Shown here: positions 1-8,088 of the stretch, piece after piece
How the letters are laid out: each line of letters opens with the position of its first letter
Position numbering within the stretch: the first letter of the stretch is position 1
NCBI GenBank assembly: GCA_948875265.1
Contig: CAQRYF010000034.1
Span: 1 to 18,526 of the forward strand
Direction: 5' to 3'
From: an uncultured Clostridia bacterium
GTDB lineage: Bacteria > Bacillota > Clostridia > TANB77 > CAG-508
Length of the DNA: 18,526 nt
Position numbers and translations under genes: made by a program
Notes under the pieces: model-generated
Told to the model about the DNA's origin: nothing
What the model saw: the letters and a program-made list of their open reading frames with translations, nothing else
Database searches by the model: none

Positions 1-86
1 CCAATTCACGATTTTTTTGAGAGCTAATTTGGGACTACTTTTTCAGCAGCCTCATTTTTTACTTTATCTCTTTCATTTAGTTATAA

Positions 87-1904
87 TTATTTTGCTTTTA
101 TAATAGTTAAAATAATATAATTCGCTAATCCTGTCTCTTGATTATATTCTATTTCAACATTATATTTATTTCTTTTATTGTTATAATCCTTTATAAATGT
201 AGTTAACTTTTCTTGTATTTTCTCATTACTATTATATCTATCTAACTTTAATTTTAATTTTGTGTTTGAAACAACTTCCATTCCTATTAAATTATTTTTA
301 CTTGTTTCAATCAAATTCAATATACTATCACTTTCTAAATCTTGACCCTTAAATATTTCAAATTGAGAATTAAATCTAGTTTTTTCAGTTTTACTAATTC
401 CATTTGCCTCTATTTTTTGTTCTCTCTTTACTATTCCTATTGTTTCAAAAACTTTTAAAATATCTTCTTCTTTTATATTCTCACCTAATTTATTTATTTT
501 ATCAGAAACTCCATTTGATACTGTTTCTAGTATCTTTTTAGCCTGTTCTTCATTTAAATCATCTAATTTAATACTATTTTCTTTGTTTAACTCTATTTTT
601 TTGTCAAAATTTTCTACTATATTAAACTTCTTTTCTATATTAGCTTCTACTTTATTACTATTATTTTCTAATTTTGCAACTATATTTTTTGTTTGATTAC
701 TACCATCTATTTTTTCATTTTGTACTATATTTATATTTCTTTTTTCGTCTCCATTTACATTAGATATATTAAAACTAACTTCCTCATTACTATCTTTTAA
801 TGTATAAGTATTACATTTCTCAATTTCTTGCTTTGTGTCTTTATTAATTAGTTGTATATATTTTTCTCCTTCTAATTGTAGGTAATCTAAACTTATCTCA
901 TATCCAACACCTTGAATAGTAGTTCTTACAGTTTCTTTTCCACTTTCATAAACAATTATTTTTGTTTCATCATTTCCTATATTATTCTTGTTTATTGTAT
1001 CTATTATATCATCTATTTTAGATATAAAACTTTCTTTTATATCTTTCATATCTTCTGATAATAAAAATTTATATGGTTTCATTATTTTTTGTATATTGTC
1101 CAATTTTGATAAAATTATTTCATCTTGTTTTAATTCATTCAAAATATTTAAATATATATTATTCAACTGTTCTTTAGTTATTGTTAACGTATATACATTA
1201 GTTTTTATATTTTTATTTTCTATTTTTACTACTACATTTGATTTTTTAGAAAACTTATCCTTTGATATTCCACTAATTAGAATATTAGAATATTTTGTTT
1301 TTATATTTTGTTTTTCTTCTTCTGTAAATATAGTTTCAAATTCATTATCAAATTCAATTTCATCTGGAATGTTTTCTAAATCCTCATCACTATATCCACT
1401 TTTTTTCAACAATTCTTTTAGATTTGTATTTTCAGTTGAAATATATTGTTTAAATAAATCTGAAAATTTAATTCCATGCGTTTTTTCATTTTTTAAATAT
1501 TCAACTTGGAAAACTTTTTCATCATTATTTAACAATTGTATATCCTTATAATCATACATATCGGTTTTGTCAGTTTCTCCAGATATATTTATTTTCAATT
1601 TATTTATATCATTTTGAGTGTTTTCTAAACTAGTCCCAATTCCTTCCATATAATTAACTTTTATTTGCGTATCAGTAATATATTTATTTTCATCTAAAGT
1701 TTTATCATATTGGCTTTTTTCAAATACTCTCAACATATTATCTACATTATCTATATTTCCTCCAATGTATTTCACAAATAATTTATCTTTAGCTTTAAAC
1801 ATATCTGTATTTAAATATAATATTAAAAATGCACTTAGTGCTATAATTATTACTACTATAACAGAAACAATTAATAATGTTATCCTTTTTTTCCTTGGCA
1901 TCAT
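87..1904 (-). CDS. Membrane-anchored extracytoplasmic protein of unknown function
   Basis: About 605 residues. I recognise no family. A short basic N-terminus (PRKKR) is followed by one hydrophobic segment at about residues 8-31, an uncleaved-type signal anchor. The remaining 570 or so residues are hydrophilic and rich in Asn, Lys, Glu and Ile, so the inferred topology is one membrane anchor with a large domain outside the cell. The start is ATG at 1904 because GGAGGA (1911-1916 on the plus strand) lies 6 bases before it; an upstream in-frame ATG at 1931 would put this ribosome-binding site inside the coding region and is rejected. The gene follows rlmB but has its own promoter-like sequence, so it is probably a separate unit. 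It contains no CGG codon. Real gene: sure. Function: unknown. Confidence 0.85.
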   Translation of the reverse strand: MMPRKKRITLLIVSVIVVIIIALSAFLILYLNTDMFKAKDKLFVKYIGGNIDNVDNMLRVFEKSQYDKTLDENKYITDTQIKVNYMEGIGTSLENTQNDINKLKINISGETDKTDMYDYKDIQLLNNDEKVFQVEYLKNEKTHGIKFSDLFKQYISTENTNLKELLKKSGYSDEDLENIPDEIEFDNEFETIFTEEEKQNIKTKYSNILISGISKDKFSKKSNVVVKIENKNIKTNVYTLTITKEQLNNIYLNILNELKQDEIILSKLDNIQKIMKPYKFLLSEDMKDIKESFISKIDDIIDTINKNNIGNDETKIIVYESGKETVRTTIQGVGYEISLDYLQLEGEKYIQLINKDTKQEIEKCNTYTLKDSNEEVSFNISNVNGDEKRNINIVQNEKIDGSNQTKNIVAKLENNSNKVEANIEKKFNIVENFDKKIELNKENSIKLDDLNEEQAKKILETVSNGVSDKINKLGENIKEEDILKVFETIGIVKREQKIEANGISKTEKTRFNSQFEIFKGQDLESDSILNLIETSKNNLIGMEVVSNTKLKLKLDRYNSNEKIQEKLTTFIKDYNNKRNKYNVEIEYNQETGLANYIILTIIKAK

Positions 1905-1931
1905 AGTATTTCCTCCTATTTCTATACACAT

Positions 1932-1960
1932 ATTATATATATAATATAGTATTTAATCAA
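1932..1960 (-). promoter_or_regulatory. Sigma-A-type promoter of the membrane-protein gene
   Basis: On the minus strand TTGATT (1955-1960) and TATAAT (1932-1937) are separated by exactly 17 bases. The -10 box is about 28 bases ahead of the chosen ATG at 1904, so the leader is short and carries only the GGAGGA site. The -35 box sits just after the rlmB stop codon. The surrounding TATATA run offers other -10 registers, so the exact start of transcription is uncertain. Confidence 0.55.
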
Positions 1961-1964
1961 TAGC

Positions 1965-2780
1965 TTACTTTATTATTTTTTGTTTTACAACTTCATAAAC
2001 TATTATTCCCGTTGAAACAGATGCATTTAGTGATGTAACTTTACCTTTCATAGGAATTTTTACTAAAAAATCACAATTTTTCTTAACTTTTTCACTTATT
2101 CCAGAACCTTCATTTCCAATAACTATACCTAAAGGTCCTGTTAAATCTTGATTATAATAATATTTATCAGTATTTATATCAGTACCACATATCCAAAGTC
2201 CTACTTTTTTTAACTTTTCAATGCTGTCAGAAATATTATTAACTCTAGCAATTTTCATATGTTCTACTGCTCCTGCTGAAACTTTATTTACAGTACTATT
2301 TACTGAAGCAGCTCTTCTTTTAGGAATTATTATTCCATGTACTCCTGCTGTTTCTGCTGTTCTTATTATAGAACCTAAATTGTGTGGATCTTCTATCCCA
2401 TCTAAAATTACTACAAATGGATCTTCTTCTCTTTTATTTGCTTCTTCAATTATATCTTCTATTTCACAATATTCAAATGGAGGAACAATAGCTATTACTC
2501 CTTGGTAATTTTCAGTTTGTGCCATTTCTTCCATCTTTCTTTTATCTTTTTCTACTATAATTACCTTCTTTTCTTTTGCCATTGCAATTATTTTATTAAT
2601 TGAGCCATGTCTCTCTCCTTTAGTAATGAATATTTTATTAATGTCCTTTCCACTCTCTAATAATTCTAATACAGAGTTTCTTCCTTCAACTTGGTCATCA
2701 TAAATAATTTCTTTTCTTTTTTCTACATTTTGAACTTTCTTATTTTGATTGCTTTTCTTTTCTTTATAGTTCTTTTTCAT
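1965..2780 (-). CDS. rlmB: 23S rRNA (guanosine-2'-O)-methyltransferase RlmB, TrmH/SpoU family
   Basis: SPOUT-class SAM-dependent methyltransferase expected to methylate the 2'-hydroxyl of a conserved guanosine in 23S rRNA. In the 271-residue form the lysine-rich N-terminus is followed by the substrate-binding domain (VEGRNSVLELLE near 31) and the trefoil-knot catalytic domain: motif 1 LDGIEDPHNLGSIIRTAE with Asn134 and Arg140, motif 2 GNEGSGIS at 222-229, and motif 3 IPMKGKVTSLNAS at 242-254. All three motifs are intact. ATG at 2780 is preferred because AAAGGA lies 9 bases upstream. An in-frame ATG at 2804 would overlap the stop of the mazG-like gene as ATGA and give 279 residues, but has a poorer ribosome-binding site; either is possible. 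It is co-directional and essentially overlapping with the upstream gene, so translational coupling is likely. RlmB and a paralogue such as YacO/TrmH cannot be separated with certainty from sequence alone. Confidence 0.9.
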   Translation of the reverse strand: MKKNYKEKKSNQNKKVQNVEKRKEIIYDDQVEGRNSVLELLESGKDINKIFITKGERHGSINKIIAMAKEKKVIIVEKDKRKMEEMAQTENYQGVIAIVPPFEYCEIEDIIEEANKREEDPFVVILDGIEDPHNLGSIIRTAETAGVHGIIIPKRRAASVNSTVNKVSAGAVEHMKIARVNNISDSIEKLKKVGLWICGTDINTDKYYYNQDLTGPLGIVIGNEGSGISEKVKKNCDFLVKIPMKGKVTSLNASVSTGIIVYEVVKQKIIK

Positions 2781-2800
2781 CTTACAAATTCCTTTACCTT

Positions 2801-3376
2801 TCATTTTTCATACTCTTCCATTTTCGCAGTTGATTTTCCTGTTTTATCATATCTATTTGTAACTTTATTTAAATTAGCTAACAAAGAATCATCAAATTCT
2901 ATTTCTAGATTATTTAATAGTTCTTTTATATTATAAAATTGTTTTAATATCATGCATTTTAATTTATCTGTATTTCTTTCATTCGCATATACATATAAAT
3001 ATTCTCTTACAATTTCAGATGAGTTTATTCCCATTTCAATGGACTTTTTTATTATTACTTCTCTATCATTCTTTTTATAACTATTATTTTCAGTAAAATC
3101 TTCTTTTTCTTCTATCTCTCCTATTTCTATGCCATTATTATAACATACTAAGCTTAAATACCATATAAGATCTCCACATTCTTTCATAATTTCTATTTTA
3201 TCTAATTTCTTTTCATGAAAGTTCCCTTTATATAATGGCTTTCTTAGTTCTGCTATTATTTCGCCTGTTTCTTCGATAATCCCCATGCAAGCATAGTTCA
3301 TACTTTCTCTATCTTTATTTGCAATTAGAGGGTTTAATCTTTTAAGTGCTTTATTCTGGTATTCACGTATATCCAT
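2801..3376 (-). CDS. MazG-like nucleotide pyrophosphohydrolase
   Basis: 191 residues of the all-alpha NTP pyrophosphohydrolase (MazG) superfamily, which splits NTPs or modified dNTPs to NMP and pyrophosphate using divalent metal ions. The metal-binding signature is complete: EExxE at residues 35-39 (EETGE) and ExxD at 66-69 (ECGD), followed by IWYLSLVCYNNGIEIGEI, typical of the last core helices. The end of the protein (LLANLNKVTNRYDKTG) resembles the usual C-terminal tail of short MazG proteins. A charged stretch of about 80 residues (90-165) separates core and tail, which is longer than in the simplest members. It lies 12 bases after a small gene with a weak MazG resemblance and runs directly into rlmB. 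The natural substrate cannot be told from sequence. Confidence 0.85.
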   Translation of the reverse strand: MDIREYQNKALKRLNPLIANKDRESMNYACMGIIEETGEIIAELRKPLYKGNFHEKKLDKIEIMKECGDLIWYLSLVCYNNGIEIGEIEEKEDFTENNSYKKNDREVIIKKSIEMGINSSEIVREYLYVYANERNTDKLKCMILKQFYNIKELLNNLEIEFDDSLLANLNKVTNRYDKTGKSTAKMEEYEK

Positions 3377-3388
3377 ATTTCTCTATCC

Positions 3389-3616
3389 TTATCTATTTCT
3401 AATGTCTATTTCTAAACTTTTTGCTATATTTTCTACATTCTCTAAAATATTATATATGTCTTCTTTTGCCTCTTCTATTTTTTGCTTCTTATTTTCCTTT
3501 GCATCTTCTTTATATAATATATAATTTACTTTTTCACTAATTTTTCCAACATTTACACTTAAATCCAATGTATTGTCTATCAGTATTTGTCTTCTACTTA
3601 TATTATTATCTTTCAT
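3389..3616 (-). CDS. Small helical protein, possibly a degenerate MazG-like protein
   Basis: 75 residues, highly charged and predicted helical, with no confident family. AGGAAGAAG lies ahead of the ATG, and the gene is co-directional with and 12 bases from the MazG-like gene, so it is probably real. The segment LDLSVNVGKISEKV followed by EAKEDIYNILENVENIAKSLEIDI has the spacing of the MazG fold (a helix with a Glu/Gly motif, then a helix ending in a leucine-rich, IDI-like turn), but the catalytic EExxE is missing. I infer a non-catalytic or regulatory relative of its neighbour. An unrelated coiled-coil peptide is the alternative. Confidence 0.65.
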   Translation of the reverse strand: MKDNNISRRQILIDNTLDLSVNVGKISEKVNYILYKEDAKENKKQKIEEAKEDIYNILENVENIAKSLEIDIRNR

Positions 3617-3693
3617 TTTATTCTTCTTCCTATTATCTATTAAAATTCATCTTTTATATTTTCACACTTTGAAACCCGACCCCAAAATGAGAA

Positions 3694-5506
3694 TTATTCA
3701 TCATCTAGTTTTAATACTGATAAAAATGCTTCTTGTGGTATTTCTACATTTCCAATTTCACGCATTTTTTTCTTTCCTCGTTTTTGTTTTTCTAATAGTT
3801 TTTTCTTTCTTGTGATGTCTCCTCCATAACATTTTGCTAGTACGTCTTTTCTCATTGCTGATATTGTTTCTCTTGCTATGATTTGTCCACCTACTGCTGC
3901 TTGAATTGGTATTTTAAATAGTTTTCTTGGTATTACTGTTTTTAGTTTTTCTACCATTTTCTTTCCTCTGTCATATGCACTATCTTTGTGGACTATAAAA
4001 CTCAATGCATCTACTGGTTCTCCATTTATATGTATATCTAGTTTTACTAAGTTTGATTTTCTATATTCTTTGAATTCATAGTCTAATGATGCATATCCTT
4101 TTGTTTTTGATTTTAGGTTATCAAAGAAATCATATATTATTTCATTTAATGGCATTTCATATACTAAAGTTACTCTATTTTCGTCTAAGTATTTCATATC
4201 TATGTAAACACCTCGTCTTCTTTGACATAGTTCCATAATATTTCCTACATAGTCTTTTGGTGTTAAAATATTTGCTGTTACAAACGGTTCTTCTATATAT
4301 GAAATTTCTTGTGGTTTTGGTAAATCTTCTGGATTATATAGTTCTATTACTTCTTCATCTGTTTTGTATACTTTATATATAACTGATGGTGCTGTTGTAA
4401 TTAGTCCTAAATCAAATTCTCTATCTAATCTTTCTTCTATTATTTCTAAATGTAATAGCCCTAAAAAACCACATCTAAATCCAAATCCTAATGCAGCTGA
4501 TGTTTCTGCTTCATATTCTAATGCCGCATCATTCAATTTTAGTTTTTCTAAAGCCTCTTTTAAATCTTCATATTGGCTACCATCAATTGGATATAATCCA
4601 CAATATACCATTGGAGTTACTTTTTTATATCCTTTTAATGGCTCGTCCGCTGGATTATTTTTTAAAGTTATTGTATCTCCAACATGTATATCTGCTAAGT
4701 TTTTTATACTTGCTGCTATATAGCCAACTTCTCCTGCTTTTATTTCTTTAGCTGGCATATATGATCCTGGTACAAAATATCCGTGTTTCTGCAACTGTAA
4801 ATACTTTATTTGCTGCCATTAATTTAATCTCGTCTCCTACTTTTACAGTTCCATCTATAACTCTTACATACGCAACAGCACCTTTATAATTATCATAATA
4901 AGAATCAAATATTAAACATTTAGTTTTTTCATTTTCATCTCCTTTAGGTGCTGGCAAATCTGTGACTATTTTTTCTAATACTTCTTCAACATTCAATCCA
5001 GATTTAGCTGAAATACATGGTGCATCGTCTGCGGGTATTCCTATAATATCTTCTATTTCATTTTTAACTTCATCTACTCTTGCATTTGGCAAATCTATTT
5101 TATTTAATACTGGTAATATTTCTAGATTGTTATCAATTGCTAAATAGACATTTGCTAAAGTTTGTGCTTCTACTCCTTGGCTTGAATCAACAACTAAAAT
5201 AGCCCCATCGCATGCTGCTAAACTTCTAGATACTTCATAATTAAAATCAACATGACCTGGTGTATCTATTAAATTCAATGTATACTCTTGTCCATTTTTA
5301 GCTTTATATATCATTCTCACTGCTTGAGACTTTATTGTAATACCTCTTTCTTTTTCTATTTCCATATTATCTAAAACTTGACTTTCCATTTCTCTTTTAG
5401 ATAACACACCTGTCATTTCTATTAATCTATCTGCCAAAGTTGATTTTCCATGATCTATATGTGCTATAATGCTAAAATTTCTTATATGTTCTTGTCTATT
5501 ATTCAT
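3694..5506 (-). CDS. lepA: Elongation factor 4 (LepA), interrupted by a +1 frameshift at CGG
   Basis: Ribosome-associated translational GTPase of 603 residues when one base is skipped, the usual length of LepA. The G domain is complete: AHIDHGKST (15-23), RGIT (54-57), DTPGH (81-85), NKID (135-138), SAKSG (166-170). The C-terminal LepA-specific domain is also complete (DVLAKCYGGDITRKKKLLEK). Read straight, the frame ends at 4748 after 252 residues. At codon 242 (CGG, 4781-4783 on the plus strand) skipping the C gives VAE-T-G-YFVPGSY and the remainder of a normal LepA starting in domain II. Both halves are highly conserved and there is no other damage, so this is not a decaying gene. GGAGG precedes the ATG. 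A promoter lies at 5543-5571. It is the second gene in the window with this CGG-linked frame change. Confidence 0.95.
4780..4783 (-). other. +1 frameshift or quadruplet site CGGA in lepA
   Basis: Minus-strand reading GAA ACA CGG ATA. Skipping the C gives ACA-(C)-GGA-TAT, that is Thr241-Gly242-Tyr243, and the following frame is normal LepA. The unshifted frame stops 11 codons after this point. The site is not in a homopolymer. The preceding codon ACA could not re-pair well after a +1 slip (CAC), which argues against simple slippage of the P-site tRNA. No Shine-Dalgarno-like stimulator is evident just upstream. Confidence 0.85.
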
Positions 5507-5542
5507 TATTCCTCCACTAATTCATTCTATAATTTATTAGTT

Positions 5543-5571
5543 ATTCTATCATATAAACTTTAAAACCTCAA
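5543..5571 (-). promoter_or_regulatory. Probable sigma-A promoter of lepA
   Basis: Minus strand TTGAGG (5566-5571), 17 bases, TAGAAT (5543-5548), with a TGA directly before the -10 giving an extended -10 element. It lies 36 bases before the lepA ATG and overlaps the end of the rhodanese gene, so lepA can be transcribed independently of the rhodanese gene. Confidence 0.5.
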
Positions 5572-5918
5572 TAGTTTTCAAGTCCTTTATATAAATTATA
5601 TACATTTTCATATCCCATATAATTTAATAATCTTTGTGCTCTTTTACTTCTAAATCCACTTGGGCAATATACAACAATTACTTGTTTTTTATCTTTTAAC
5701 ATTTCTTTTGCAGTAATTCTTAATTCATATTCTGGAATTAGAACAGCTCCATCAATATGTCCTTCTTGATATTCTTGTGGACTTCTTACATCTAATATAA
5801 TGGCCCCTTCTTTTGCCATATTTTCTAACTGTTCCATAGTTATATCATCTTTATCCATACAACGAGACCTATTTCTACAAAAACAACATCCAAATCTATT
5901 CAATATATTTTCCTCCAT
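5568..5918 (-). CDS. Single-domain rhodanese-like sulfurtransferase with N-terminal cysteine cluster
   Basis: 116 residues. The rhodanese fold is complete: LDVRSPQEYQEGHIDGA (42-58, containing the CH2A-type signature) and the catalytic loop CPSGFR at 85-90 with persulfide cysteine Cys85, followed by SKRAQRLLNYMGYENVYNL. It should carry sulfane sulfur or act in cyanide or thiosulfate chemistry in the cytoplasm; the physiological donor is unknown. The N-terminus carries four cysteines (11, 12, 14, 20), which is unusual for a minimal rhodanese and could bind metal or redox partners. The start is uncertain: ATG at 5918 has GAAGGG immediately next to it, whereas TTG at 5903 has GGAGG eight bases upstream; the cysteine cluster is retained either way. 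A REP-like repeat lies just upstream at 5940. Confidence 0.88.
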   Translation of the reverse strand: MEENILNRFGCCFCRNRSRCMDKDDITMEQLENMAKEGAIILDVRSPQEYQEGHIDGAVLIPEYELRITAKEMLKDKKQVIVVYCPSGFRSKRAQRLLNYMGYENVYNLYKGLENY

Positions 5919-5939
5919 CCCTTCATTTTGTATCCCTTG

Positions 5940-5972
5940 TGTCCCATCTGGGACGTTTCTTAATAGGACATC
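5940..5972 (+). repeat. REP-like palindromic repeat, copy A
   Basis: Structure TGTCCCA-TC-TGGGAC-GTTTCT-taa-TAGGACA. It shares the core GGGACGTTTCT and the flanking TGTCC / GGACA arms with two more copies at 15902 and 15962. About 27 of 33 positions match copy B. It lies between the DnaA-box region and the rhodanese gene. Short palindromic repeats of this kind are usually non-autonomous intergenic elements; no transposase is visible here. Confidence 0.65.
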
Positions 5973-6553
5973 TATATTTCATATTAATGTAAAAACTAAC
6001 TTTTTCTATATTATTAATCACTCTAATATATATACACTAATATTATATGCACACATTTTGTTTATGTTATTTATCTCTTTTTTTTTAGTTTTCCACAATA
6101 AAATTAATAGTTATCCACTTATTCAAAAATTATACACAGTTCAAATAAACCTATTTTCTGACAATTTTATTTATCATTCAACATTTCTTTCTTTTTCAAA
6201 TTTTACAAGTTTATTACACAACTATTTCAATTGTTGTATGTTTTTACGTCATTTTACAGCATTTATTCTAAATTTTCTCTATATTACTCCAATTTTCTCT
6301 TGTTTTATTACGAAAATATTTCAATACAATTACAATTATGTTTCCTTATATATATTATGTTGCCTGTTTTTATTACAAATAACATTTTGCACACCCTTTA
6401 TTCTTTATGTGGAAACTGTGGATAACTTTGTGAATAACTTAAAATAGCCTTTTTGCGTTCATGAGTTGTTCACAATCAAAATAAGTTGATATAATATGTT
6501 TATATTTTTTTATTTTTTCCAAAATTTATGTGTACCTATTTTTGCTATTTATA
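5973..6553. other. Gene-free, DnaA-box-rich, AT-rich region (origin-like)
   Basis: No convincing gene is present; long open frames here are low-complexity and lack ribosome-binding sites. Three sequences match TTATNCACA exactly: 6130-6138 (plus), 6417-6425 and 6429-6437 (both minus, 12 bases apart). One-mismatch versions occur at 6089-6097, 6111-6119, 6385-6393 and 6466-6474. The left boxes point right, the two perfect right-hand boxes point left, and between them is a very AT-rich stretch of about 250 bases that could unwind. This is the arrangement expected of a chromosomal origin or a DnaA-titration/regulatory site. Neither dnaA, dnaN nor rpmH is adjacent, and genes on both sides run leftward, so identification as oriC is uncertain. 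Confidence 0.5.
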
Positions 6554-6608
6554 TACTAAAAAATAAAAGTGAGTTAAATGCTGTTATATAAACATTCTTA
6601 CCCACTTT
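6554..6608 (-). terminator. Rho-independent terminator after the DUF1294 gene
   Basis: On the minus strand an imperfect stem (AAAGTGGGTAAGAATG, 6593-6608, against CATTTAACTCACTTT, 6566-6580) is followed by TTATTTTTTAG. It lies about 30 bases beyond the stop codon of the minus-strand DUF1294 gene and would end the 8796-6638 gene group. Confidence 0.6.
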
Positions 6609-6637
6609 CCTATTTTTCTAAAATTACATAATATGAA

Positions 6638-6949
6638 TCATCTTATAAATGAAAAATATATAATAGTTATTATTTCTAGCACTGTTATAAAAGGAAATCC
6701 TATCACAAATGCTATTTTTTGTGTTTTATGTCTAAATGTGTACATTCCTGCAATTGTTCCAACTCCTCCACCAAGTGCTGTTATTATAAATAATGTCTTT
6801 TCTGGTATTCTCCATGCTCCTTTTTTAGCTTTTTTCTTATCTAGCCACATTATAAAAAATCCAAATAAATTAATTATTATAAAATATAAAATAATATTTT
6901 TTACTGTAAATATATTTTGTATCATTATTGTTTGCTCATTATTAAACAT
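6638..6949 (-). CDS. DUF1294 family membrane protein
   Basis: 103 residues with three or four hydrophobic helices (about 18-36, 54-70, 78-99). The DUF1294 signature is clear: WLDKKKAKKGAWRIPEKTLF, then GGGVGTIAGMYTFRHKTQK. Members are small integral membrane proteins without an established biochemical function. AGGAAGAG precedes the ATG. It is the last gene of a leftward group after the HD-domain gene, separated from it by a strong hairpin at 6964-6992 that has no U-tract in this direction, and is followed by a terminator at 6554-6608. The family call is firm; the role is unknown. Confidence 0.88.
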   Translation of the reverse strand: MFNNEQTIMIQNIFTVKNIILYFIIINLFGFFIMWLDKKKAKKGAWRIPEKTLFIITALGGGVGTIAGMYTFRHKTQKIAFVIGFPFITVLEIITIIYFSFIR

Positions 6950-6963
6950 TTTCTCTTCCTTTC

Positions 6964-6992
6964 TTGACCAAGGGGCGCGTCCCCTTGGTCAA
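6964..6992. repeat. Perfect 12-bp inverted repeat between HD and DUF1294 genes
   Basis: TTGACCAAGGGG (6964-6975), loop CGCGT, CCCCTTGGTCAA (6981-6992). It is GC-rich against a very AT-rich background, overlaps the TGA stop of the HD-domain gene, and lacks a following U-tract on the minus strand, so a classic terminator is unlikely. It may be a mobile palindromic element or an mRNA-stabilising stem. A degenerate look-alike (TTGACTAAAGATCTGCTCCC) occurs in the gap downstream of the next gene, near 8057-8076. Confidence 0.7.
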
Positions 6993-8035
6993 AAATCAAA
7001 ATATGCATATTTTTTTGTTTTAAAATTCAAACATCTTTCAATATCTGCTTTTGCATCATTAGAAACTTCATTTATCCTTACAAATTGACCTTCACTTACA
7101 ACTAATGGAACAATGTATCTTATTTTTGCTTTAATACTAGCACAATATTTATCTTTAACAAAAATATCACTTTCATTTATTTTCGTAGCATTTTCCCAAA
7201 GTTCAAAATATTTTGAAATATTATCCTCTTCACAGTTTTTAATTCGTTTTATAACTTCTTTTTCAGATAAATTATACATATCTTTCTTTGTAATTAAATT
7301 TTTTTCAGTCATTTTCTTCATAACATCTGCTAAAAATTGCATTGTCAATTTGTTTTCATTTGTTATATATAATGATGATAATTTGCTCATATTTTTTACA
7401 AATTTCTCTGCTAATTTTATATCTTTAAATCCAAGTTCTTCTATCCCCTCTTCATTTCTCTGTATCTCAATATTTTGATAAATCTCTTTTACTTCTTCTA
7501 GATTCCATAATAGTTTTATTACACCCAGTCCATTTGAAAGTGTATATTCTAATCTATCTGCTGAAAGTCTAGGAGTATCATTATCTGCAATTGGATATAT
7601 ATGATAATCTGATATTTCTTCTATTTTTATTCCATCTCTATCTAATAGACTGATTATTTCTTTAGAAGTACTTAGGACATTTGTTGTTAATTCTTCTGTA
7701 GATTCTTGCTTTATGTAATCACCATTCATAAAGTCAATACTATGCTTAAATACTGGTGTTGCTATATCGTGAAATAACCCTGCTAAAGTTTGCTTCTTAT
7801 TTTTAGTAAAATTCCATATTATTAATGCAACTGCCACACTATGGTCTAAACTTGAATACCATTTTATATCACCAAAAAGTTTTGAATAAAAAATACCACA
7901 AGAAACACTAATTCCTGCTTGTTTTTTCATTTCTGATGTTTCTATGTATTCTTCTAAGAAATCTGGTATTTCTGGTGATAATATTTTAAAATATTCTTTT
8001 GTTTGTTCATCTAATTTTTCAAAATAATTGCCCAT
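6989..8035 (-). CDS. HD-domain metal-dependent phosphohydrolase
   Basis: 348 residues. The HD-superfamily metal ligands are in order: His65 (LDHSVAVAL), His89-Asp90 (GLFHDIATPVFKHS) with a second His98, and Asp160 (SADRLEYTLSNG). This is the layout of HD proteins related to dGTPases and (p)ppGpp/nucleotide phosphohydrolases, acting in the cytoplasm on a phosphoester substrate that cannot be named here. The C-terminal half (180-348) is helical and lacks a recognisable partner domain. AAGGAAAG precedes the ATG by about 8 bases. It lies 53 bases after the PBECR4-like gene and is probably co-transcribed with it. Family sure, substrate unknown. Confidence 0.85.
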   Translation of the reverse strand: MGNYFEKLDEQTKEYFKILSPEIPDFLEEYIETSEMKKQAGISVSCGIFYSKLFGDIKWYSSLDHSVAVALIIWNFTKNKKQTLAGLFHDIATPVFKHSIDFMNGDYIKQESTEELTTNVLSTSKEIISLLDRDGIKIEEISDYHIYPIADNDTPRLSADRLEYTLSNGLGVIKLLWNLEEVKEIYQNIEIQRNEEGIEELGFKDIKLAEKFVKNMSKLSSLYITNENKLTMQFLADVMKKMTEKNLITKKDMYNLSEKEVIKRIKNCEEDNISKYFELWENATKINESDIFVKDKYCASIKAKIRYIVPLVVSEGQFVRINEVSNDAKADIERCLNFKTKKYAYFDF

Positions 8036-8088
8036 TCTATCTTTCCTTTTTTCTTTTTTGACTAAAGATCTGCTCCCTTTTTCTATAC

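Noticed and set aside
1..86. Gene end or insertion-sequence end at the left edge
   Set aside because: Only a weak hairpin with G-U pairs (GGCTGCT/AGTAGTC on the minus strand) and a short open tail are visible; not enough to call.
988..1551. Plus-strand open frames opposite the long minus-strand genes (for example here and at 9179-10558)
   Set aside because: Compositional shadows of AT-rich genes: Ser/Phe/Leu/Ile-rich translations without motifs or ribosome-binding sites.
1905..1931. Upstream ATG at 1931 for the membrane protein
   Set aside because: It would place the GGAGGA ribosome-binding site inside the coding region; ATG at 1904 has the proper spacing.
4748..4800. CGG simply reassigned to another amino acid
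   Set aside because: A reassigned triplet would keep the frame; here the frame changes by one base at each site and the downstream protein is only recovered in the +1 frame.
5800..6447. Plus-strand open frame of about 215 residues across the rhodanese gene and the DnaA-box region
   Set aside because: Phe/Ile/Tyr-rich low-complexity product, no ribosome-binding site, overlaps a clear rhodanese on the other strand.
6964..6992. Hairpin as a rho-independent terminator
   Set aside because: No U-tract follows on the minus strand, and it overlaps the stop codon of the HD gene with DUF1294 close behind.
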